Assembly: GCA_905192805.1 (NCBI GenBank)
Contig: CAJJMF010000004.1
Location: 1 to 34,459, forward strand
Reading direction: 5' to 3'
DNA length: 34,459 bases
DNA from: an uncultured Sutterella sp.
GTDB lineage: Bacteria; Pseudomonadota; Gammaproteobacteria; Burkholderiales; Burkholderiaceae_F
Shown here piece by piece: positions 25,007-31,023 of this stretch. A program made the position numbers and the translations under genes. The notes under the pieces are model-generated. The model saw only the letters and a list, made by a program, of their open reading frames with translations. It had not been told where the DNA came from and searched no databases. Every line of letters begins with the position of its first letter. Position 1 is the first letter of the stretch.

Positions 25007-25270
25007 TTAGGCAGCGATCGGTTCAACCTTCACATACTGACGGTTGAGCGGACCCTTCACTTCGAACTTGACAACACCGTCAACGAGAGCGAAGAGCGTG
25101 TAGTCTTTGCCCATGCCAACGTTGTCACCGGCGTGGAACTTCGTGCCACGCTGACGAACGATGATACCACCAGCGTTGATAGCAGCGTCACCAAAAACCT
25201 TCACACCAAGACGCTTGGCCTTGGAATCACGACCGTTGCGGGTAGAACCGCCACCTTTTTTGTGTGCCAT
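25007..25270 (-). CDS. rpmA: 50S ribosomal protein L27
   Basis: An 87-residue L27. The N-terminus MAHKKGGGSTRNGRDS is canonical and reaches the peptidyl-transferase centre; there is no cleavable extension of the Firmicutes type. It follows rplU after 33 nt and is probably co-transcribed from the rplU promoter at 25748-25776. The ribosome-binding site is weak (AGAGAA). Confidence 0.97.
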   Translation of the reverse strand: MAHKKGGGSTRNGRDSKAKRLGVKVFGDAAINAGGIIVRQRGTKFHAGDNVGMGKDYTLFALVDGVVKFEVKGPLNRQYVKVEPIAA

Positions 25271-25303
25271 TTGTGTAGTTCTCTATAAAAAGTCGGTTAA
25301 AAA

Positions 25304-25615
25304 TTAAGCGGAGATCGTTTCGATCTTGATCTCGGTGTAGTTCTGACGATGACCGCCAGACTTCATGGAGTGCTTACGACGACGGAACTTGAAGATACGA
25401 ACCTTTTCGCCACGGCCGTGGGAAAGGACGGTAGCCGTCACGGTAGCACCGGTGAGCACAGGATTGCCCACCTTCAGGCCCTGTTCATCGCTGATAGCTA
25501 ACACTTCGTTGAGCGTAACCGTAGCACCGACTTCAGCTTCAAGGGATTCAACCTTGAGGTATTCGCCGACAGAAACACGATACTGCTTGCCGCCGGTTTT
25601 GATAATAGCGTACAT
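25304..25615 (-). CDS. rplU: 50S ribosomal protein L21
   Basis: A 103-residue L21, equal in length to that of E. coli. It starts MYAIIKTGGKQYRV and has the conserved basic C-terminal FKFRRRKHSMKSGGHRQ that contacts 23S rRNA. The ATG at 25615 has GAGG about 8 nt upstream; the open frame continues 30 codons further upstream, but those residues are not part of L21. First gene of rplU-rpmA. Confidence 0.97.
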   Translation of the reverse strand: MYAIIKTGGKQYRVSVGEYLKVESLEAEVGATVTLNEVLAISDEQGLKVGNPVLTGATVTATVLSHGRGEKVRIFKFRRRKHSMKSGGHRQNYTEIKIETISA

Positions 25616-25676
25616 GTAAAAACCTCGCCCGTTTTGCTTTAGCGGATATCCCGCCAACAAAACCTTTTTGTAATGT

Positions 25677-25727
25677 GCGAGTGTGCGTTTGAGGACCCTC
25701 CTCAAATTTTAAAGACACACCTCTCGC
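25677..25727 (-). promoter_or_regulatory. Extended hairpin in the rplU leader
   Basis: Within the ~125-nt leader predicted for rplU mRNA, TTTGAGGA (25688-25695) pairs perfectly with TCCTCAAA (25699-25706), and outer arms GCGAG-TGTG (25677-25685) and CACA/CTCGC (25716-25727) extend the stem with bulges. Many ribosomal-protein operons carry such leaders for autoregulation. I cannot match it to a named family. Confidence 0.4.
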
Positions 25728-25747
25728 CTGTGCGTGGAAAGGAAAGC

Positions 25748-25776
25748 ATTATGAAGAGTTTTGCGGTACAAGTCAA
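25748..25776 (-). promoter_or_regulatory. Sigma-70 promoter of rplU-rpmA
   Basis: On the minus strand the -35 TTGACT (25776-25771) and -10 CATAAT (25753-25748) are separated by exactly 17 nt, one mismatch in each hexamer. An A/T-rich stretch just upstream (25788-25807) resembles an UP element. A short perfect palindrome GCAC-ATA-GTGC (25777-25787) abuts the -35. Confidence 0.72.
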
Positions 25777-25882
25777 GCACATAGTGCCTTTTTCTTTGCA
25801 GAAAAAGTCGTTTGCCTCGTCTCTGTCACGAGAACCCCTCAACCTCCCGTTGGAGGGGCTTCGCTTCACTGTCTGAGTTCGT

Positions 25883-25888
25883 TATACT
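25883..25888 (+). promoter_or_regulatory. Candidate -10 of the ispB promoter
   Basis: TATACT lies about 54 nt before the ispB start in the gap divergent from rplU; the -35 (near TTCGCT) is weak. A hairpin (CCCCTC 25835-25840 with GAGGGG 25853-25858) lies just upstream. Confidence 0.4.
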
Positions 25889-25941
25889 TGAGGCCTAAAC
25901 GAATTAGCCTTTTCGCCTCATTACGCAATAAAGGACTCTCC

Positions 25942-26919
25942 ATGACAACAAGCGACCCCAAGCGTCTCATCCTGGCTCCAATCGAAGAGGATATGGCAGC
26001 CATGATGGCCGTGATTCGCCAAGAACTTGCGAGCGATGTACCTCGCATGAAAGAAATTAGCGAATACATCGTCAATGCCGGCGGCAAACGGATGCGCCCA
26101 GCCCTCTTGATGCTAATCGCTCGCGCGCTGGGTTACGAAGGCACCTTGCACCAGTATCTCGGGGCCACGATTGAATTGTTGCACACAGCCACCCTCATGC
26201 ATGACGATGTGGTCGATGAGAGCGATATGCGTCGTGGGCGTCCTACGGCCAATCATCAGTGGGGCAATGGGGTAGCCGTGCTCGTTGGAGACTTCCTCTA
26301 TACCCGTAGCTTCCAGATGATGATCCGAGCGGGCAACCTTAAAGTCATGGAAGCGCTCTCGGACGCTGCCAATCGCCTGAGCGAAGGTGAAGTGATTCAG
26401 ATGGTCAACGCCCACGATCCCAATGTGGACGAATCCCGCTATTTCCAAGTCATTGAACGCAAAACCGCCTGCCTCTTTGAAGCGGGTGCCAAAATGGCTG
26501 CCGCCATTGCGAACGCCTCTGACGAAGCCCGTGAGGCGGTCTGCACCTATGCTCTCGCGCTCGGCAATGCGTTTCAGATTGCCGACGACATGCTCGACTA
26601 CCAAGGCGTGGTGGCAGACATTGGCAAAAACCTGGGCGGCGACTTACGGGAAGGTAAAGTAACCTTACCGCTCATTTATGCCCGTCAAAAGGTTTCCGAT
26701 GCTGACCGAGCGCTGATCGATGACGCGATTCGTGCTGGGGATGGGGATTTTGAAACCATTTCTCGCATGATTATCGAATCCGATGCGCTCACCCGTTGTG
26801 AGGCCCGCGCACGTCAAGAATTAGCCCGTGGGGAAAAGGCTTTATCAGTCTTACCCGCCACGCCCTATCGCGATGCGCTTATTCTGTTACTGAAGTACAC
26901 CGTGGAGCGTCATAGCTAA
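25942..26919 (+). CDS. ispB: Octaprenyl diphosphate synthase
   Basis: A 325-residue long-chain trans-prenyltransferase that extends farnesyl diphosphate to the C40 side chain of ubiquinone-8. The isopentenyl-binding GGKRMRP is at 47-53, the first aspartate-rich motif DDVVD at 88-92, and the second DDMLD at 215-219. The ATG at 25942 has AAGGA at 7-nt spacing; the longer frame from a TTG at 25888 would start inside the likely promoter. Chain length eight is inferred from the betaproteobacterial context. It lies divergent to rplU, as in most proteobacteria. Confidence 0.94.
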   Translation: MTTSDPKRLILAPIEEDMAAMMAVIRQELASDVPRMKEISEYIVNAGGKRMRPALLMLIARALGYEGTLHQYLGATIELLHTATLMHDDVVDESDMRRGRPTANHQWGNGVAVLVGDFLYTRSFQMMIRAGNLKVMEALSDAANRLSEGEVIQMVNAHDPNVDESRYFQVIERKTACLFEAGAKMAAAIANASDEAREAVCTYALALGNAFQIADDMLDYQGVVADIGKNLGGDLREGKVTLPLIYARQKVSDADRALIDDAIRAGDGDFETISRMIIESDALTRCEARARQELARGEKALSVLPATPYRDALILLLKYTVERHS

Positions 26920-26974
26920 TTTTTCCGCCGTGCATCCCCTTTTTAGGGGATTGTCAACACACTTTACCTTGTGT

Positions 26975-26994
26975 CGGGAAAAGTATGCTATACT
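26975..26994 (+). promoter_or_regulatory. Extended -10 promoter of tRNA-Pro
   Basis: TATGCTATACT gives an extended -10 (TG before TATACT at 26989-26994), 17 nt before the tRNA 5' end. The best -35 (TTGTGT) is only 14 nt away, so the extended -10 is probably what counts. Confidence 0.55.
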
Positions 26995-27010
26995 TTGAAT
27001 CCTTCAAAAA

Positions 27011-27087
<77 letters not shown>

Positions 27088-27093
27088 GATTTT

Positions 27094-27128
27094 AAAAGCG
27101 AGTTGGTTCAGTCCGACTCGCTTTTTTT
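27094..27128 (+). terminator. Terminator after tRNA-Pro
   Basis: AAAAGCGAGT (27094-27103) pairs with ACTCGCTTTT (27116-27125), extended inward by three more pairs, and followed by a T run. It ends 24 nt before coaE. Confidence 0.88.
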
Positions 27129-27151
27129 ATTTTCCGTCAAGAGAGTTCACC

Positions 27152-27748
27152 ATGGGGCGAATCATCGGACTCACGGGAGGCATTGCCTCCGGTAAAAGCA
27201 CGGCGAGTGCCTTCTTTCGCGCAAAGGGACTGGTCGTTGTCGATGCGGACCAGATCGCACGCACCCTCACTCAAGCGCACGCTGAAGGCTCTGTTGCCGT
27301 GGCACAGCATTTCGGCCCCGCCTACCTCGACCAAGAGGGCGCCATGGACCGTCGGGCGATGCGTGAACTGGTCTTTCAGAATCCTCAAGCACGCGAACAA
27401 TTAGAGGCAATCCTGCATCCCTTGATTTTGCGTGATGCTCAGGCACAACTCACCCAAGCCCTCACGCACCACCCTCTCGTGATCTTTGACTGCCCACTGC
27501 TGTGCTCACACGCCTATTTTCGTGACCTCGTCGATACCGTACTGGTCATTGACGCTTCCGATGAAACCCGTATTGCGCGTTTAGCGGAGCGTAACGGATT
27601 TTCTCGCCAAGAGTCGCAACGCATTATGGCCGCACAGCTCCCTCGCACAAGCCTTTTGCGAATGGCCCATATTGTGGTGATTAATGAGGGAAAACCCCTA
27701 GATTTTGACGCATCGCTCACACAACTGTATACATCTTGGGGACTTTGA
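27152..27748 (+). CDS. coaE: Dephospho-CoA kinase
   Basis: A 198-residue P-loop kinase for the last step of coenzyme A synthesis, phosphorylating the ribose 3'-OH of dephospho-CoA. The P-loop is GGIASGKST at 9-17, followed by the substrate-binding DADQIAR near 31-37, HPLI near 89, and FDCPLL near 111. Length is normal. The ribosome-binding site is a weak GAGAG. It begins directly after the tRNA terminator, so its promoter must be very close, or expression depends on readthrough. coaE-zapD-yacG is the usual order, often preceded by pilD, which is missing here. Confidence 0.94.
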   Translation: MGRIIGLTGGIASGKSTASAFFRAKGLVVVDADQIARTLTQAHAEGSVAVAQHFGPAYLDQEGAMDRRAMRELVFQNPQAREQLEAILHPLILRDAQAQLTQALTHHPLVIFDCPLLCSHAYFRDLVDTVLVIDASDETRIARLAERNGFSRQESQRIMAAQLPRTSLLRMAHIVVINEGKPLDFDASLTQLYTSWGL

Positions 27749-27865
27749 GAAAAACAATCGCTCGCCGTAAAGCGTCTCACTGTGCTATCTTTCTATTGGA
27801 ACGAATCCCTATTCGTTTCACACGGCTTGCTTACTGAATTTATTCCTACAAAAACGTCGCAGAAC

Positions 27866-28645
27866 ATGGCTACGAATGACTTCCTGCTTTATGAATTTCC
27901 TTGTAATGAGAAAATTCGCACTTACCTTCGCCTAGAGTTACTCTTTAGACGCTATGACTGGTTTTGCGAGCAGGATAGCCCCATTGCGCATCAAACGGCC
28001 ATATCAGCTCTCTTTGATTTGCTCGACGCAACCGCCCGCTCGGATTTACGCAATGAACTGATTCAAGAGTTAGAGCGTCAACGTCAACGCCTGAACGTCT
28101 TCCAGGGCAATCCCGATGTCAATACGGAACTCTTGAACAACACGTTGGAGGAAATTCGTCAAGCCATCTCGACAGTCACCGATACGGTCGGTAAAACGGG
28201 ACAAAGCATTCGTGAAAACCAGTGGCTCCAAATCATCCGCACCCGGCAGACCATTGCCGGGGGGACGTGTGAGTTTGACCTTCCCCAATTACATCAATGG
28301 CTCAATCGCCCAAGCGAAGAACGCCGTGCGGAGCTCTTAGGCTACGTACGTCCGCTCGACTCGATTCGACTCGCTTCGGCCTTGTTGTTGCGTTTTTTGC
28401 GTGAAGGAACCGAGAAGTTTTCCTATACAGCCAACAAAGGGATTTTCCAATTCCCGATGACGAACCGTCAGTTGCCTGCCTTAGCTCAGATTTGGGTTCC
28501 TCGCGAACTGAATGTGATTCCCGAAGTGAGTGCGAACAAATACATGCTCTGGATTCGCTTCTCACGCCCCGATGCCGAACATAAGTTACACGCGGTTCGC
28601 AGTGAGAATATTCCCTTCCATATGGGAATCTGCACGCTACACTAA
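27866..28645 (+). CDS. zapD: FtsZ-associated division protein ZapD
   Basis: A 259-residue ZapD (DUF1342), which crosslinks FtsZ filaments and stabilises the Z-ring. The N-terminal LLYEFPCNEKIRTYLRLE, the FEL-like centre and the C-terminal IWVPRELNVIPEVSANKY match the family. The ATG at 27866 aligns with known ZapD starts; the frame stays open to a GTG at 27782, which would add 28 unconserved residues. No Shine-Dalgarno sequence precedes 27866. Confidence 0.92.
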   Translation: MATNDFLLYEFPCNEKIRTYLRLELLFRRYDWFCEQDSPIAHQTAISALFDLLDATARSDLRNELIQELERQRQRLNVFQGNPDVNTELLNNTLEEIRQAISTVTDTVGKTGQSIRENQWLQIIRTRQTIAGGTCEFDLPQLHQWLNRPSEERRAELLGYVRPLDSIRLASALLLRFLREGTEKFSYTANKGIFQFPMTNRQLPALAQIWVPRELNVIPEVSANKYMLWIRFSRPDAEHKLHAVRSENIPFHMGICTLH

Positions 28646-28670
28646 CGTGCCGATGTGAACCAATAATCAA

Positions 28671-28695
28671 ACGCGAGGGAATCATGCCCTCGCGT
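28671..28695. terminator. Hairpin between zapD and yacG
   Basis: A 9-bp perfect stem, ACGCGAGGG (28671-28679) with CCCTCGCGT (28687-28695), 7-nt loop. No proper T tract follows, so it may be a processing or attenuation site more than a full terminator. Confidence 0.4.
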
Positions 28696-28727
28696 CGTAC
28701 GTTTCGTTTAGACAAAAGAACCAAGAA

Positions 28728-28949
28728 ATGTTAGTGAAGTGTCCTACTTGCCAAAAGCCCGTTGAATACAGCAAAGATAACCCTTGGCGCCCATTTTGTT
28801 CGGAGCGCTGTCGCCTAATCGATTTAGGCGCTTGGGCGAACGGGGACTATAAAATTGAAGGAGAGCCAGGCTCAGCCATGCGTTTAGCCCCCGAGGAACT
28901 CGATCGGCTCACAGCAGAAGCCTTGGCTAAGCGCACGCCAACCGACTAA
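28728..28949 (+). CDS. yacG: DNA gyrase inhibitor YacG (zinc-binding)
   Basis: A 73-residue protein with a four-cysteine zinc site, Cys5, Cys8, Cys24 and Cys28 (CPTC and FCSERC). E. coli YacG binds GyrB and blocks DNA binding by gyrase. The segment RLIDLGAWANGDYKI is typical. The start at 28728 puts the first Cys at residue 5; the ribosome-binding site is weak. Last gene of coaE-zapD-yacG. Confidence 0.93.
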   Translation: MLVKCPTCQKPVEYSKDNPWRPFCSERCRLIDLGAWANGDYKIEGEPGSAMRLAPEELDRLTAEALAKRTPTD

Positions 28950-28957
28950 TCCGATGT

Positions 28958-28992
28958 AAAAAGGCTACGCCCTACCGAGCGTAGCCTCTTTT
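28958..28992. terminator. Bidirectional terminator between yacG and the Nudix gene
   Basis: GGCTACGC (28963-28970) pairs with GCGTAGCC (28979-28986), flanked by an A run on the left and TCTTTTA on the right, so both convergent genes (yacG on plus, Nudix on minus) would be stopped. Confidence 0.75.
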
Positions 28993-29016
28993 ATTTTTGG
29001 CCGTTTTAGGCTTAGG

Positions 29017-29697
29017 TTAAGGACGCACGCCGTGTGCTCCCTTGTCCTGCCACACGCGTAAGTCCGCCGCAGGAACCCCTTCGACGTACACGGGTAAGCG
29101 CGGTTCCCCATGAATCAACGTAGCGGCAAAGTGTTCGGGTTTCACGACCACAAAGTCGTAGCCCATCGCCACCGCTTTCATCACGTCATTGGTATCTTCA
29201 GCACGTGCACCGACAAAGCGCTTGGAGCGATCACGCACCACTTGGGCATGTAAGGCATGGCGTGAGAGCGTGATACGATCCACATCGTCTTCCCACACAT
29301 CGGGCAGATCCACACGATTTAAGATCGCTTCATCGACCGGTAACATCAAGCCTGGGATGCGTTCCGTTGGCATATAAAAACCAAACTTTTGCCCTTCTTT
29401 CGCCTTGCCAGAGCCCACAAAGTCACGTGAACGGCGGAAATGCAACCGCACATGCGCGTGCTCATAGCGGTGCTCCATGACAAACCATGGGTACGAATCC
29501 GCGACACGAATTTCCAGCTCTTCGCGCAATTCGCGCACGAGCGCCTGATGAACGGTTTCCCCTTCCTCGAGCTTTCCTCCCGGGAATTCCCAATACCCTG
29601 CATAGGGCTTGCCTTCGGGGCGGGATCCTAACAACACTCGGCCGTCTTCGCGGATCAACACACCAACGGCAACCTCCACAATTTTCTGCTCACTCAC
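29017..29697 (-). CDS. MutT-like Nudix hydrolase with a shortened thiamine-phosphate-synthase-like tail
   Basis: A 226-residue protein. Residues 1-130 form a MutT-type Nudix domain with the box G41-x5-E47-x7-R55-E56-L-R-E59-E60; the usual Gly after EE is replaced by Glu62. Such enzymes remove 8-oxo-dGTP or similar nucleotides. In many proteobacteria this protein is fused to a TenI/ThiE-like barrel. Here the last ~95 residues (AEDTNDVMKAVAMGYDFVVV, LPVYVEGVP, and GAHGVRP) look like only the second half of that barrel. The start is GTG at 29695-29697 with AAGGA upstream. It is probably still a Nudix hydrolase; the tail is unlikely to be a working enzyme. Confidence 0.85.
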   Translation of the reverse strand: MSEQKIVEVAVGVLIREDGRVLLGSRPEGKPYAGYWEFPGGKLEEGETVHQALVRELREELEIRVADSYPWFVMEHRYEHAHVRLHFRRSRDFVGSGKAKEGQKFGFYMPTERIPGLMLPVDEAILNRVDLPDVWEDDVDRITLSRHALHAQVVRDRSKRFVGARAEDTNDVMKAVAMGYDFVVVKPEHFAATLIHGEPRLPVYVEGVPAADLRVWQDKGAHGVRP

Positions 29698-29790
29698 GGG
29701 CGTTTTCCTTTTGCGACATCAATCGGTGATCAGCTTTTGCCCAAGAGGGTACCCCCCTCAAGCGTAAGTCCGTTTTCTATTGTATCCCAG

Positions 29791-30951
29791 TTATTCAGGA
29801 TTCGGCTGAGTGAGGGAGTTAGGGGAGACGAAAAACCAGCAACACCCGCTGGCCGTCCCCCGTTGCATCAACCAACGTGCTCGCCCCTCTCCCTGTCGGA
29901 ATTGCTGCCAAGCTTCGGTAACGGCTGCCCCCGACAGAATATGTCCCGACTCACGCACGAGTACCCCATTGAGCATCCACGTTAAGTCCTCCAGCGTCAA
30001 GGTTGCAATACGCGAGCGCACCAACGCTCGTCGCCACTGTTCATTCGCTATACGCTGCCCCTCGGGACTCGCGAGGATTCTCACATCGGGCGTTCCATTC
30101 CAAGCATTCGCTAACGCATGACTCATTGCCTCGACTTCCTCTGCATTTTGAGCCCCCAACATTTCGAAGGCAACAAAGCGTCCTCGTTGTTTTAAAAGCC
30201 CTTCAATAAGACGACGAAAGGCGTTAAGTAAAATGATCTCGAATTCCTCATCGGGAATCGCACTTCCTGCCGCCACTTGCCCAGAGCTCACTAACATCAC
30301 GGTATCGGCACTGGCATCGATGCCACGCGCGCGTAGGCTGTTGAACACGTCTTGGGAGAGCTGCTCCAGTAGTCGCTCGTGGAGCGCTCCTCGTAGTGCC
30401 CAGTCACACTGCAAGATGAGCGTTCGGTTATAGCCCTCGTCCCAGTTTCCCACCAACAGTCCTGCGAGCTCAATCGCAGAATCCGCAAGGCGTAGCTTAA
30501 TAAAGTGAGCACTCACTTCAGCGGGTAATTCATTCGAAGCAATACGTGGCGCGAGCCGACCTAAGGCGCTTCGCACCCCTTGCACGACTGGGTCTACGGC
30601 CACCAACGTTGCCTCAGGACCGTTGGCCATGAGGATGACCTGAGTCCCTGGGAGGGAGGCCGCGTGTGCCACCCGATCATGCATGCCTTGCATCATGGAG
30701 TCCGATAGAGCACCGTTACCCGTGAGACTGCTTCCTGTCGTCAATACGAGGAGTTGAGGAGCTATGGGATTGGTGCGTTCATGCTCAAGCCATCGAGCTT
30801 GCCCATCGAGTAAAGCTCCGCCGTTGACACGCCAACGTGTCTTAGCACTCCGGGGAAGCGCAATCACCCCGGTACCTTCTGACCAAGCCCACAACAGGCC
30901 AGACACTAAGGATTGGCTTTGGGGAGGGGTACCCACATTCGTCGTTTCCAT
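29791..30951 (-). CDS. Diverged ArgJ-like protein, probably without ArgJ activity
   Basis: An intact 386-codon frame. It is not obviously any enzyme at first sight, but it follows ArgJ (ornithine/glutamate N-acetyltransferase) from end to end: QLLVLTTGSSLTG near 66-78 (ArgJ VINTGNANAGTG), VDPVVQGVRSAL near 119-130, DVFNSLRARGIDASADTVML near 201-220 (ArgJ FNRITVDGDTSTND), and LNGVLVRESG near 327-336. The KGSGMIxPNMATM autocleavage motif has become VGNWDEGYNRTLI (167-179), though a Thr remains at 177, and the DGEGATK loop is gone. secA-argJ is the usual neighbour pair in Burkholderiales. Activity, and any replacement function, are unknown. A ribosome-binding site (AGGA) is present. Confidence 0.68.
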   Translation of the reverse strand: METTNVGTPPQSQSLVSGLLWAWSEGTGVIALPRSAKTRWRVNGGALLDGQARWLEHERTNPIAPQLLVLTTGSSLTGNGALSDSMMQGMHDRVAHAASLPGTQVILMANGPEATLVAVDPVVQGVRSALGRLAPRIASNELPAEVSAHFIKLRLADSAIELAGLLVGNWDEGYNRTLILQCDWALRGALHERLLEQLSQDVFNSLRARGIDASADTVMLVSSGQVAAGSAIPDEEFEIILLNAFRRLIEGLLKQRGRFVAFEMLGAQNAEEVEAMSHALANAWNGTPDVRILASPEGQRIANEQWRRALVRSRIATLTLEDLTWMLNGVLVRESGHILSGAAVTEAWQQFRQGEGRARWLMQRGTASGCCWFFVSPNSLTQPNPE

Positions 30952-30964
30952 TTGAGCGTCCTAT

Positions 30965-31007
30965 AAAAAAACTCCCGCTACCGAGACGCCTCGAACGGGA
31001 GTTTTTT
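30965..31007 (-). terminator. Terminator after secA
   Basis: On the minus strand AAAAAACTCCCG pairs with CGGGAG plus a long T run (30970-30965), with an inner CGAG/CTCG pairing. It ends only 13 nt before the start of the ArgJ-like gene. Confidence 0.85.
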
Positions 31008-31023
31008 GCTACTTATACGTAGC

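Noticed and set aside
25616..25705. N-terminal extension of L21 by 30 residues
   Set aside because: The canonical L21 start MYAIIKTGGKQYRV has its own ribosome-binding site, and the extension lies in the structured leader.
26113..26604. 163-codon open frame on the minus strand inside ispB
   Set aside because: Antisense to a clear ispB; no independent support.
27782..27865. N-terminal extension of zapD from a GTG
   Set aside because: No ribosome-binding site, and the added 28 residues do not match ZapD; the family start fits the ATG at 27866.
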